From Adineta ricciae (taxonomy: Eukaryota; Rotifera; Eurotatoria; Adinetida; Adinetidae): a stretch of DNA of 64,000 bases. The notes under the pieces were generated by a model. It worked only from the letters and a program-made list of their open reading frames with translations. It was not told the origin of the DNA and did no database searches. The first letter of the stretch is position 1. Every line of letters starts with the position of its first letter. Of this stretch, positions 30,368 through 42,700 are shown one piece after another. Location of the stretch: NCBI GenBank assembly GCA_905250025.1, contig CAJNOJ010000017.1:62001-126000 (forward strand), given 5' to 3'. The position numbers were made by a program, and so were the translations under genes.

Positions 30368-31538
30368 ATGCCAACAAATCAAAACTATTCTCATAATGAT
30401 ACGGACAGTAAAAACATTATTTCTCCGGAAGCTAGAGCATCGATTGTATGTACCATATTCTTCGAATTCTTCAAGTATTCCCTTTCCATTTAGGCCGATA
30501 TTAATCCTCCGACAATTAAGCGCTCATCAGCTCCGTCATCAGCAGAAATGCTTCGAGAACATGTTCGAGTTGTTCTAGGTTGTGCCACTAATATTATCGC
30601 ATCGATTGGTATTATATTTCTGAATAAATATATATTCAAGAACTGCCGAATCCGAACAATGACATTAACTGCTATACAAATGGCGTTCACATCCATAGGT
30701 TTGCTCATATGTTTGCAAATGAATACATTCGTGCGTAAAACTATCGCACTGGAAAAAGTTCTGCCGTTAGCAGCTGTCTTCTGTGCTTTCGTCGTGTTCA
30801 CGAATTTATCATTAGAATATAACACGATTGGGACATATCAACTATTCAAAATCTTAACAACACCAGTCGTTGTTCTCATATCATGGCAATATTATAAAAC
30901 GAAGTACTCACGAATGGTAGTAGCAACACTAGTGCCTGTCGTAGTTGGTGTAGCCACACACTCGGTTAATGATATTCAATTAACATTATTGGGAACAGTT
31001 ATAGCTGCTATTGGAATTCTATCCGCATCACTATATCAGGTTTGGATTGGTGAACGTTTGAAAGAATTAGAAATGAATTCTCAGCAATTACTTTATTACC
31101 AAGCACCCTTATCAGCCTTATTGCTTATTCCATTTATCATTGTTATGGAAAGTTTCCCATCATTTGAAACAGACGAACAACAACGTACGGCAATTGCTGC
31201 TGTTGTCGCATCGGGTATTGTTGCTTTTGTTGTGAATTTATCCGTTTATTGGGTCATTAAAAATACGTAAGTGAATGCTTTCGAATTGTGTTCAAACGTA
31301 AACTCAGTGTTTTTCGTTTAGCTCTGCTCTAACTTATAATATGATTGGTCATATGAAAACAGTTTCAATACTTGTTGGCGGTTTCATTTTATTCCAAGAA
31401 AGTTTGAATTTTAAACAATTTCTCGGTATTATGATGACTTTATTCGGTCTATTCGCCTACACATTGATTCGTATGCGTGAACAAAACCAATTACCATGTA
31501 CTCGATGGAATATCAATCCCACTCCCACATCCGTTTAA
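30368..31538 (+). CDS. SLC35E3: SLC35E3-like nucleotide-sugar/triose-phosphate-type transporter
   Basis: Three exons (30368-30445, 30494-31266, 31322-31538) give 355 aa with frame kept at both short introns. The protein is a polytopic membrane transporter of the drug/metabolite superfamily with about ten hydrophobic segments after a polar 45-residue N-terminus. Family landmarks: FLNKYIF, AVFCAFVVFTNLSLEYNTIG followed by TYQLFKILTTPV, ASLYQVWIGERLKELEMNSQ, QLLYYQAPLSA, VNLSVYWVIKNTSALTYNMIGH and GIMMTLFGLFAYT. These match SLC35E3, an orphan transporter probably in Golgi or endosomal membranes; its substrate is not established. The subfamily call is firm, the substrate unknown. A poly(A) signal was not assigned. 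Confidence 0.9.
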
Positions 31539-31680
31539 AAGGAATCTCTCTCAGTCTGTCAACTTACTTTTTGTTTCTTTCAACAATTGCTCTCGAATAT
31601 CTCTTTAGCACAACTCATTTTTATTATGAAATAATGCTTTCATTTTCTGAGACTTTTTGCTTTATACAGTCATAGGAATT

Positions 31681-31971
31681 TTATTTCTTTCGCTGAGTCG
31701 AGATATATAAAACATTATTGCCACGAATAAACGCGTCGCCATATTTATTCTTCAATTGTCCACCGTTATATTCTTCCGTTTGTTCTAAAGCGATGTTCAT
31801 GTAACCATCAAGACATGCCAATACACCTCGATAATCTAAATCATATTTCAAACAAAACTAATAATACGTTCGACTAATCGTCTTACCAACACCGCTATTG
31901 AGCTTCACCACCACCGGTCGGCCAACAATTTGCTTGAGAAAATCACTCGGTGTTTGCTTTCTCGATGTCAT
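31681..31971 (-). CDS. LSM6: U6 snRNA-associated Sm-like protein LSm6
   Basis: Two exons, 31971-31887 and 31835-31681, with a 51-base intron, encode 79 aa. The protein is almost identical to animal LSm6: MTSRKQTPSDFLKQIVGRPV at the start, then VKLNSGVDYRGVLACLDGYM and GGQLKNKYGDAFIRGNN, ending YISTQRKK. LSm6 is part of the LSm2-8 ring that binds the U6 snRNA 3' end and of the LSm1-7 ring for mRNA decay. The gene lies 168 bases downstream of the NOP56 stop on the same strand, an operon-like spacing between two RNA-processing genes. The intron splits the Sm1 motif at Asp. Confidence 0.96.
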
Positions 31972-32139
31972 ACTCTATCACTTGTTTCGAGCGTTATGCT
32001 TCTTTTTTCAATCTACAACAAATGAAAACAAGTTGTACTAAACAATTATTTTTTCTTTCATAACAAAGAAGTTATTTTTCCACTATTTGCCGAAACAAAT
32101 AATAACAACTAGAAGTAAACAAAAACAAAGACGAAATCT

Positions 32140-34073
32140 TTAAGCCACTTCCATATTGTTAACTCCTTCTTCGAGCGCAACAGTGCCGTTTCCGTTAGCT
32201 GCAGCTTCGGCTTCTTTTCGACGTTTCTTCTCTTTCTTCTTTCGTTTCTTTTCTTTGGCTAAAATTTCTTCCCGTTCAGTTTCAGCCTCTTGTAAAGCCA
32301 ATTGCATGACGTCGACGTTCTTAGGAGGCAATTCTCCGCTATCGTAGAATTTCAATCGATCGGAGACTTGCTGTTTCAAACGGTCACCAAAAATAGACGT
32401 TGGAATCTCTATTCGATTAGAATCGAAAAAGAAAATGTCGTTTTCGACAAAAACAACAGTAACGTACCGGAGAAACAATCGATACGTGATGCAATCGCAC
32501 ATTTGTTGGCAAGATATCGTGAAATACGACCTTTATTTTGTGTATTAGCTTTGCCAATATGTGATGAATGATAGATAAGACCATATTTTGGAGTGTTACC
32601 TTTGGTTTTCAATGCTCTATTGATGAAAAACTACTATGTCACACGAAATAGATAGAAATGGAGTCCTACCGAAAGAGAGCTTTTTCAGCACCTAAGATTT
32701 GGATGGTTGACGCTGGATATTTGGCCAAATTTGTCAAACTACCAGCATGAGCAATAAGACGAGCACCGACCTGGAACGAATTTGATTGGCCAAGCTCAAT
32801 CTCGTGAAAATTCTTACCTGTTCACCAATTAACATCGCTAAATTGGGAGCTACTTGTCCCATTTTGCTTCGTAGATACTAAACAAAAGAAATTGTAGACA
32901 AATGAGTTTTTTTTTCAGTTGATTCATTCTGCTTACTTCCTGTAAACTCTTTCGATATTCAAATAAATGAATAACCCGATTAGCAAATGATTCGATATTG
33001 ATTAAATCAATTGGTGAAATATCCATACCTAGAACGAGCACATTTTATTCGTAATTTCTTCCCTTCGAACTCACCAATTGTTGTTTTCATTGCTTCAAAA
33101 ACAGCAGCTGTTTTACCACTGTCCATTGTAATCGCTTCTAGTTCTTCTTCTCGATCATTTGAGAATTCTTTTCGGTTTTTAATCAAATGAACAACACGGG
33201 CATATGTGTAGTTATCTGGTACGATCTTGATTAATTCTGGAAAATGATATCCATACCATTCTCTACGAAGAAAAGAAACCCTAGTTTTTCAAAATGAATC
33301 TATCAGCAAGGTGATATCTTACCGAATACGCATTGCAAATGTATTGATATCTTTATCGAGTTGATCGAGTAGTGCAATCGATTGAATAATCATGTTGTCC
33401 ACACGATTGACATTGAACTTAACTTTTGCACGTGAATATGCATGACCTAGACCAAGTTGGGCTTTGTTCTGATTTTGATCTGTGAGACCTTTGACTAAAT
33501 TTGGAAAATGTAATCGAAGACCTAATAACGAAGTAGTCAAAAGTCGAGAGAATAATCGTTAAGGAAAAGAAGCTTATACCTCGTAAAAGTTCAGGCACAA
33601 CACCCGTATGTTGGCATGTAATCGAGAAAAGTTCATTGACCGCAGATGCAATACGTGTATCAGCCACACCAAGACTCATTTTAGCACGTTTCTTCTCTTT
33701 TGGTAGATTCGTATCGAGAAATGTTCGAAGATCATCATGCACCAAACCTAAGTCACAATTCGATTGTTTGTCTTCATGATATGATCATTTATTACCTTCA
33801 GAAACTGCATTGATATTATCGAGTGCATTAACACCAGATTGAAATGGGTGAAATGCCACGAGTTTAACAACCGTAGCGAACTTGGACAAGTCGACTACAC
33901 TTGCTTCAACCTGAGGTAAACTCATACCGATTTCTTCGAATTCACGAACACGAAATAATGCATAGCCTGATGCATGTTCGTATAATATGTAGAGGTTTGA
34001 CTAAATCGAAGAGAAAAAAAAACAAGCGAAATTTATTTTCAGTTGTAAATCTATGAAAAAAGTTCCATACCAT
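32140..34073 (-). CDS. NOP56: Box C/D snoRNP core protein NOP56
   Basis: Multi-exon gene with short introns. NOP56, with NOP58, fibrillarin and 15.5K, forms the nucleolar particle that 2'-O-methylates rRNA. Read in order: [54 protein letters not shown] with [19 protein letters not shown] (coiled-coil/NOP region), [40 protein letters not shown] and [20 protein letters not shown], then [19 protein letters not shown] lysine-rich tail ([18 protein letters not shown]) ends NNMEVA. The first coding exon appears to hold only the ATG (34073-34071), followed at once by a donor GTATGG; the next exon begins SNLYILYEH. The lysine tail is shorter than in vertebrates. LSM6 follows 168 bases downstream. Confidence 0.94.
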
Positions 34074-34854
34074 CTTTTCAATTGACCCGACGTGCGAAAG
34101 ATATCAACAGTTTGCGCAAGAGTACAAATCTAAAATAAATAAAACACTAGAACAGGAGAAGAAATTTTCGATCGATTAGAGGAAGGAATGTTTAAGTCTT
34201 ATTTGTGGTTTTATATACAATCTATCGGTCAATAGAAGGTAAGCAAAATTCAAGATGGCGCTATTAATCAACTTGTGTGCTTTTCGGTTCTTCAAACGAA
34301 ATTCGAATAATTCTAAAGCAAAGTATTTCATTTAAAAAGTTTTAAAACTGATATGATAGCTGACTCGCATATTTCGATCAGTTTAAAAAAATCGAGTTCA
34401 ATATGAACTTTCTTTTTCTGATAGTTCAACTTCGAATTCTTCTGCACATTAGCAAGAAAATACACTATGCAACTGAACTGATATTCATGTCATCTGTCGG
34501 TTTAAATTTTGTCCGTAAAATCTAAATGAACCAATATAAGTTTACTGGATTGTATTTGAGGTTCAAGTTCAAAAATGATAAAATCATTTTAAACTGTCGA
34601 AATAACACTACGAAACGGATTAATTCCATAAAAAATATTATTCCTATTGAAAATAGTCAAACTGTAGATATTTGTAATAGATGGCGCGCTTGTTCAGCAA
34701 GATAAACAGACATAACTGCTAGAGATAGTGTTAGAAAAGAACGAATCATTTTTGTTCTGTTTTCTACTTTATTCATTAATCTTATCCTATCTCTGATCGT
34801 TCTTATTCATTCATTTGTGATTATTGGTGATACTCAGCTGTTCAAATTCCAGAA
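34074..34854. promoter_or_regulatory. Divergent spacer between NOP56 and ARPC4
   Basis: About 0.8 kb of AT-rich sequence between head-to-head starts. No open frame with a recognisable domain and no RNA gene was seen. Presumably holds both promoters. Confidence 0.45.
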
Positions 34855-35590
34855 TGTCTCAATCAGTGCCTTCGAGAGTAAAGAATGGAGTGTATTTAGG
34901 TTGAAACTAACGTTTTATTCTATCGATTTAGACGCCTACTGTCAAACCATATCTGGATGCTATTCGAGCAACACTTCAAGCAGCATTCTGCATTGAGAAT
35001 TTTGAATCACAACTGGTTGAACGGCATAATAAACCTGAGGTCGAAGTCAAGTACGTACTTTCTTTTGTAAAAAAAGTTCCTGATTTTCGTTTGATTAGAA
35101 CTTCCAAACTGCTATTGTTAAATCCATTGATAATTAGTCGAAATGTCAACGAGCGAGTTCTTATCGAGGGTTCATTTAACTCTATTCGTGTCAGTATTGC
35201 TGTTAAACAAGTAATTGTTATGATCTTTATCATCAGTAAATGAATATTTTCGTTTTTCCAATAGAGTGATGAACTTAAGAAGCTTATATGCAAACGCTTG
35301 ATGCGTTTTATGATGCAGCGTGCTGATGATTTCTATATACTTCGTCGGAAACCTGTTCCGGTAGAATTCGAATAATACTTCAATGTCAGTTTTGAACTTT
35401 TTCTATTTAGGATTATGACATCAGTTTCTTAGTGACGAATTTTCATGCTGAAACGATGTATACACATCGTTTAATTGACTTTATTGTTTATTTTCTGGAA
35501 GAAATCGATAAAGAAATTAGTGAAATGAACTTAGCGGTCAGTTCGCGTGCACGTATGTGTGCAGATGAATTTTTGAAGCGATTCAATTGA
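34855..35590 (+). CDS. ARPC4: Arp2/3 complex subunit 4 (p20)
   Basis: Short exons joined across introns of about 50 bases. ARPC4 with ARPC2 forms the structural core of the Arp2/3 complex, which nucleates branched actin. Exon 1 is 24 bases (34855-34878, MSQSVPSR); exon 2 begins at 34932 with [20 protein letters not shown]. Then come [87 protein letters not shown] and [20 protein letters not shown], ending EEFL-like ADEFLKRFN. This is the expected full length of the family. TTCCAG lies directly before the ATG, a possible cis or trans splice acceptor. The next gene starts 173 bases past the stop. Confidence 0.95.
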
Positions 35591-35763
35591 TCCACGTCGT
35601 CTTGTCTTTCCATATAGTGCAATATGAATGTTCTTTTTTTAAAATTTGTTTATCATTTGTGATAGGAACTGATTGTCTTTTATGATTAAATGATTAAATT
35701 ATCTTTTGATTTTTGACATTTTATATGCTGAAATGAAATAATCGTATTTTTTTAATATTTAGA

Positions 35764-36523
35764 ATGAGAAAAGTAGCTACAGTTGTTTCTCTATCGCTTG
35801 TCGCTCTATTTCTTGTATTATCAATATGGGAAAATGGATTGTTCAAACTGCATCCGTCATTGATGGCTGTTAGTGTAAGTATAGAATCAATGAGACGATT
35901 TGATAATGCTTGAGATCATTCTTCTCTTGTAGTATCTCGGTTGTATGTTTCAAGCGATCTATATCTTTTCGACAGATGATGCATTTCGTTCTCCATCGTT
36001 AACACGACGAAAACAAATCTTTATCCATTCAACTCTACAAATTGGAAGTATTATCTGTTCAGTAATTGCTTTCATAGCAATCTATTTAAACAAATCACAA
36101 CGAAATAAACCGCATTTCACTACTTGGTAGAATGACCTGAAATGATTAAGAATCTTTTTTTATAGCCGATCTTTTTATCATAGGCATGGTTTAATCGGAT
36201 TGATCGCATTTATCTGGTCGTTATTGCAAGCATTTGCTGGTCTGTTTCTTACTGTTCTACAACAATACATTCACTCTCTGGGATTCTCATATGCACAACT
36301 CCGTATTTATCATGCGACCTCAGGTGTACTTCTTTTTACGGTATCATGTTTGGTATTAGTGCTTGGCTTAGTTTCCAATTGGTTCAAAACCAAAATGCCT
36401 AATAATACAGTTGCATATTGGATGATATTCTATTTGTTAACTTCCAGTATGCTTTTTCTTGCTCATAAATGTGTTGAACAAGTGAAAAATCGCTATGTCC
36501 GAAGAAAAGGTTCGATGAAGTAG
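35764..36523 (+). CDS. Cytochrome b561 domain transmembrane reductase (CYB561D-like)
   Basis: Three exons (35764-35874, about 35933-36128, about 36183-36523) keep one frame and give a six-helix membrane protein of about 215 aa. The four heme-binding histidines of the cytochrome b561 fold are visible in helices: KLHPSLMA, FIHSTLQ, WHGLIGL and IYHATSG. Length and lack of extra domains fit the CYB561D1/D2 group, which passes electrons from ascorbate across a membrane to reduce ferric ions or monodehydroascorbate; which membrane is unknown here. The ATG follows ATATTTAGA, an acceptor-like context. It sits between ARPC4 and the alternative oxidase, 173 and 233 bases away. Confidence 0.85.
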
Positions 36524-36756
36524 CTTTTTTTGTGTCTTGCATGTGCTATGAGATAACATTGACATATCAATAGAAGGTATTTCGTATTTGTCTTGGTTGG
36601 TGTGAAATACAATTTATATAATTATTATTAATGACGAGAATAAATGACAATATTAGACACATTTCTAATCGTTCTTTGTTTATGTTTATGACTGATAATT
36701 CAAGAGAAGAATCCTGAAAATGGCGACATTTTTTGTTTAATTTGCAGATTTTTAGC

Positions 36757-37995
36757 ATGAAAAGTTCGAATTTATTGATTCGAATTTCTCAAATATCGTC
36801 ATCGCCTAGTTGGCCAATTCGCTATGGAAATGCTTTTCAGCGGCATCGTCTTCTTCACACATGTCTACCTCTTCTGAACCAAGAAAAAACATCGGACAAG
36901 AAAGAATCAAAAAAAGCTGCCGCATGTGATGAACAACCACACATGCGAATCATAGACAAAGCATCAAACGAAGGGAAACGTCTGTATCCGAAAATTTGTT
37001 TTTCATTCGTTTCAACTATCACCATCTTATCTTTCCAAACTTTCCAGATCCGAGTGATTATATGATGTATCATGAAATCTATTCCGAAAAAGAACTTCAT
37101 GAGGTGAAAGTCACGCATAAAAAGTTTGAATCATGGCACGATAGAGTTGCGTACGCTGCAGTGCAAACATTACGTTTCACATTCGACACATTAACTGGTT
37201 ACATTCATGAACCAAACAGAGCACGTTCCGACAGTAAACAAAATAATCAACGTCCTAGAAAAACGATGACAGAAAAGCAATGGCTTAGACGGATCATTTT
37301 CCTAGAGTCAATCGCAGGTGTGCCTGGCATGGTGGCTGGTATGAGTCGTCATATGAAATCCCTCCGTAAGTTACGAAGCACATATTTTGGAAGAGAATTT
37401 ATGCATGCCATTGAATGAAGGTACAATGCAACGTGATCATGGATGGATTCATACACTACTATCAGAAGCTGAAAACGAGCGTATGCATCTGTTGACATTC
37501 TTAGAACTACGTCAACCAGGATGGATCTTTCGTACGTTTGTTTTACTTGGACAAGGAGTATTTTTCAATGCGTTTTTTCTAACATATCTGTGTTCACCGA
37601 AAATTTGCCATCGATTTGTTGGCTTTCTCGAAGAAGAAGCAGTGATTACGTACACTCGGTGCATCGAAGAACTTGAAGCCGGTCGATTGCCTATATGGGC
37701 GAAAACCTCGGCACCGAAAATCGCAAAAACTTATTGGAAACTCAAAGACGATGCAATGATGAAAGATGTTCTACTAGCAGTACGAGCAGATGAAGCTACG
37801 CATCGACAGTAGGTGAACTAATTCTTGTGAAATGTGCTTTTTCTATGCGAAGATCTTTGAAAAACTAGGGTAAATCATAAATTGGCTGATGTTGGATCTG
37901 ATGCACCAAATCCTTATTTACAACGGCAAAAGGATGAACGAGACCCGCCCAATGAAAAAGAACAAGAAGAAATCAATACGGCTACCAAAAAATGA
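36757..37995 (+). CDS. AOX: Mitochondrial alternative oxidase
   Basis: Ubiquinol oxidase that reduces oxygen to water without pumping protons, by-passing complexes III and IV at the inner mitochondrial membrane. All diiron ligands are visible: Glu in FLESIAGVPGM (usually LET), Glu and His in NERMHLL, Glu in FLEEEA, and Glu and His in RADEATHRQVNH. Other family landmarks: WHDRVAYAAVQTLRF, FDTLTGY, QRDHGWIHTLLSEA. The N-terminus (MKSSNLLIRISQISSSPSW) is Ser/Arg-rich like a mitochondrial presequence. At least three short introns occur, near 36984-37054, 37363-37418 and 37812-37870. The exact first junction is uncertain; the acceptor at 37054 keeps frame. The ATG follows TTTTTAGC. AOX is patchily kept in invertebrates, so its presence here is informative. 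Confidence 0.95.
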
Positions 37996-38969
37996 ACGCT
38001 TTTCTTCTTCTTCTTAAATATTTTGTCAGCTATATTTATTTCAGCGAAAGAGAGACGAAACAAATTATCTATACTCTAACTTCTTCCAATGTAGTTAACC
38101 ATTTATCTCATATTTTTTAACTTTAGTTTATTCTTTTACATACATATGTTTAAATAGATAGAATATCATACAATGATCATACTCATTGCAGTTTTGAAGA
38201 GAATGTACAGTTTAACATAACCAGAATTTGACGAATGGTTGAGTGCATATAATATACATATTTTAGCCTGAAGACTCTAAGTAGAAAGACCTTATATGAT
38301 CATCACCATTAGCTATGATGGATGAATTTTCCTCACATCGGAACAATATGCTCTAATGTTTCCACCGATTAAAAAGACGATCAGATCATAATCGGAATGG
38401 AGAGTACCTACAACCATCTCCTCGAAGAATATAGTACATATTTAGTGAAAGTGATCGATGTCCACTGTATTCGATTGAATAGTGAATGATCATCGTATTT
38501 CATTCTTATTCTACGATAGAACAATCAATGAGTTCAGTGAATTTTATACAGCTTATGCTCAATGATGTTCTCTTTTCGTTCATTGAAACTATCGAACTAA
38601 GCTTAGATTTCAATCTTAAAAAAAATACCAAGATTCAAGGTGGTTTACTCTAAATCTTTTGTTGAGTAATAATATACTACTCAATTGAATTATATATACA
38701 AAAGAAAAAGATCAAACGCGCAAACATACCATACCACTCCTTTGACAATAGAATTGTAAGATAATAATTCATAAAAACCAGAGAAAAAAAGGAGAGAGTG
38801 CGAGGCAATATAAACCACACAGAAGGGGAATAGAATAGTTTTCATAGACAATACTCTATGATGGTTTAGCACAAAGAAAAGAAAAACGTAGATCACAAAA
38901 ACCGGATTGAATTTCATCACTGTATTGTTTTGTTCCTGCTTATAGTGTTTATTAATTCATACGTAAACA
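37996..38969. other. Convergent spacer between AOX and the LamG gene
   Basis: About 1 kb, AT-rich, between two stop codons. A 76-codon hydrophobic minus-strand frame (38690-38920) has no recognisable domain and looks like chance. No RNA gene or transposon signal seen. Confidence 0.45.
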
Positions 38970-39794
38970 TCAATGAACTTTTCTTCCGTCGTATGTAGCG
39001 GACGTTGAAAATGTCGTCGTCTCATAGGTACGATTTGCTGCTGCTGCTGCTGCACTTGAAAACGGCCGAAAAGCATTTGATGTCGTCTCGGAACTGTATC
39101 GATGAAATTCTGGTGTAGCAGCTTCCAGACCACTGCCATGCGGCATGAGCCAATCGACATGTTTATTATTAATTCTTAAATTCCGTAAACTTCCATGAAA
39201 GAAATCTCTCGTGCGAACGGATAAATACGGTGGAGAATAATTCTCGGCATAACCAGCGATAAACAATGGACCGCGCATGTCGACTGCATTAATACGTGGT
39301 TCTGTTTTAGTAAATTGTCGTTTGTCAACCTTCATCGAGAGAAGACTACCGTCAAGACGTACTTGAACGCAATGCCAAACACCGTCGCAAAGACGATTTT
39401 TGGTAAAATTTGTACGTACACTAAATGGTTGACCACGAACAACGGCACGAGCAATAAGCTACAAGATAATCGAATTGAGACAAGTCAATCATCTGAACGA
39501 ATTTACCTGACGATTCTGAATTTCAATCGTAAAACTTGATTCAGGTAACGAATCGCCAATCCATAAGATTAAACCATCATGAGCAAATGTTTGTATTTGA
39601 AAATTTACAGTCAATGTATCGTGAATTTTAAAATTAGGATCTAAACAAAGAAGAATCTTTTCTTCTTTTTTTTTCTATCAAATGAACCCTTTTTACTTAC
39701 CAAAGAGTGCATAGGCTCGTCCATCAAATTGTATACCTTCAATAGGATTGAGATGATTTACGGATGATGAATTGTCGTAATTGAAATGATCCAT
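38970..39794 (-). CDS. Single laminin G domain protein
   Basis: Three exons in order from 39794 (MDHFNYDNSSSVNHLNPIEG) to the stop at 38970, about 235 aa. The body is one laminin G-like domain: GIQFDGRAYALF, DTLTVNFQIQTFAHDGLILW, IEIQNRQLIARAVVRGQPFS, LCDGVWHCVQVRLDGSLLSM, GPLFIAGYAE and FHGSLRNLRIN with its closing strand. LamG folds occur at the ends of laminin alpha chains, agrin, perlecan and neurexin and bind sugars or receptors outside cells. No signal peptide is present in this model, so either an upstream exon is missing or this is a stand-alone domain. The C-terminal 50 residues are Ser/Thr/Ala-rich with a six-alanine run. Domain is confident, wider identity is not. Confidence 0.75.
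39037..39053 (-). repeat. CTG/GCA trinucleotide run encoding poly-alanine
   Basis: Short perfect triplet repeat inside the LamG gene, read as six alanines on the minus strand. Confidence 0.8.
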
Positions 39795-42700
39795 TACGTA
39801 TTTGTTATATTCTTATACTTAATAAATAATTTACATCTGGAATAGAAATTGAAAGGAAAAGCATTTGAGTCACTTCTATTCTATTGTTTTGCAATAGAAT
39901 CGAATGATTGACGACTGCCTGAAATTTATTACTTCTCCCTACAGTGCTATCTCATGTCAACAAAAGACATGATTGAGACGGATATGTTTCTTATTGTAAT
40001 TACTCTAAAGCAGAATACTTAGATCAAAAACTAACCTTGGCATAACAAAATACAGATGTCAATCATTCATTTTTTTTTGATGATTTTTTTAGTTGTTAAA
40101 AGAGAGACATATATGTCTAATGTCTATTCAGGTGAAATAAACGTAACTTTCTCTTTATGACATGCGCACATATACACTCTTCTTTTTTTTTCATCGATAA
40201 AATTTGCAACATCCTATTACTTCGACTTTTTTCTCTTTTTTAGTGTTATACTGTCAAATATTTGTTGAAACACTTTACCATTCGTATAATGTGGTGAAAA
40301 CTGAAGTGGAAAGGCAAGGTAGTAAGGGAACATACATATATGTACATAGGCGTATAGATTTCGATACTGCAAGCAATTGCTTAGCAGTAGAGATACAAGG
40401 TTATTCCTAGAATGAGTGTTTTGATTTTTGTTCTCAAGGCGCAGAAAAAAAAACGAGAAAAAGAATAGAAAATGCTTTACCGATCGGTGTCGAATGTTGT
40501 GCGAAGATTGAAAAAACAAAAGACTTGATTGATTTTGAACGAAACAAGTTTTTGACATTACTCGATTGACTTCAGGCAATAGATTGTCCGACAACAAACA
40601 ACGCAAAAGAATGTCGTCATGTTGGACGAAAAATATGCTTGGTATGTAGTCTTCGACGGATGAGTTAGTTCCTTTCTTTTTCTTCATCAACTTATTTTGC
40701 GTCTTCAAATGAATAAAGAAAAAAGAGGAGAAGACGACGAAGAAGAAAAAACGCACACATGTGTCCAAGATAGAAAGAAATACGAACGAAGACGTAGAAA
40801 AAGAAACTTGCAATGACAATAAAGCACACACGAGTAATGACCAAGAATGACAGACAGCGGAAGGGATCGTAGAATACAGACATAGGATAGTCGCAGTTTG
40901 ACATAAAGATCATCGCATTTTCATTCCTTCTATATTTTTCTTTTTCATAATGGCAACCTGCCTAAAAGATCGAGCCCGAAAGATAAGAGGACGCAAGTGA
41001 GAGAGAGAGAAAATGATATTGCATCTACATGTATATGTACATGTATATATACCCGAGTATATGTTGGCACTCGAGTGCAACGGAACATGACTCTGTTGCT
41101 CATTCACACGTCTATATTCGCTATTTCATCATAATATACAATGTTGAAGGTTGAAAGTCGATTTGAGAATACATACGTATCCATTTACACGTATTGAAAT
41201 AAACTTTTTCTATTGCAACATAGAGATCATTATAAATGTCGACTTCTAATCGTTGTCATAACCTTGCAAATGTAATAAAATGTTGATCGTATTTGTATAA
41301 ATGCTCGAATATATATACATACACATATCAGTTTTTACAATTCGAGATAATTGTTGTTATTTTTTATCTTGTTGTTGTTATTGTTGTGTTGATTCGTTTA
41401 GGTGTGACATGAATTTGAATCGAAAAATAGATTAAACGTTATTGCATTGATAGATAGAGAAAAAAAATCATTTATTGTATTTGCTTGACCCTCATCGACT
41501 CAATATGCAATAATCGTTATCGACGTAAAGAAGAAAAAAAGCGAGAAGCAACAGAATATATATATACTCTAATTGCTCCTCCAAGGTCATTTTTGCCTCT
41601 GCTTTGACAACAACGGCGAAAATGTTTTCTTCGCTTTCTATAAATACGCTCTTGTGTCTTTTGATTGTAATCTCAAAAGCCATTGCTCACCATTCATATG
41701 TATATGTGTACATACATGTCCACATGTAGACATAAGGAAGCCTTGTTTATTCTAACTACTTACATATTACAACCTATGTAATCAGTATGCGGCGGCATTA
41801 TTCTATTCTCAAGTTGAGATGAGAAAAGAAAAAAAAAGAGCTCAGGTAGTAAAGACAAACTGAATTGTACATCAATCAAATGACTTACTGTGTAGTTATA
41901 TGCATCATACGAGTGTCTCGTGTTGTGCTCGCCGTGTCTGAATATTAAATCGAGATCTGATCAAAATAGAGCTATGCTATTCGAAATGAATCTTTATTTT
42001 TCAATGATATATATCTTCATTGTCATAAATGTATAATTAAGAGAGAAAAGAAAACATCATCAATTGCAATTACACTCATATTAAAAACAGATCAAAATAT
42101 AGTTAATTGACACGTTGTATATATACGAATGAGTATGATCCATAAAATTCTCTCGTGTACTTTTTTCTCTCCTATGTCAATATGAAGAGAATTTGAACGA
42201 TATTTGCATTATATGGCACTTGTGCTGATAACTTTCGACGATCGACGCAACTTTTTTCACTAATCTTTCAAGTGATTTTTTACGTCAAATAATTATATAT
42301 GTAAATGATTGAATGCATTCACCTATGATTACGTCAAGGAAGACTCCGAGTGTTTTCACTTTGAAACTTGTCTTTTACCTTCGGGACATTTTGACAAATT
42401 GGATTCTTATCGTTTGTTTGAATTGTACATGTTTCAAGGAAAAATCGTGTTGACATTCACTTTTAAACTGCAAGAAAAACATCTTTATACTGAACGATTT
42501 CAGACAAAGGTGACAAGGAATCTTATCTTGTCGAACATCTCTCGACTAACACTGTAATAGTGTTCTTCAAATTAGGAGATGAGAATCATCAGAGAAATGA
42601 AGCGTGCAAAGAAAAAACATGACTTTGTTTACAGAACAAACAATCTCACAAGGCAAGATAAGATTTCATGACAACAGATTATCAATTAAGTAGATGAAAG

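Noticed and set aside
38690..38920. 76-codon hydrophobic minus-strand frame
   Set aside because: Intergenic, no domain, no splice partners; probably chance.
40217..40831. 204-codon minus-strand open frame
   Set aside because: Phe/Ser/Lys-dominated low-complexity translation of A/T-rich DNA; no domain, no plausible start context and no splice partners.
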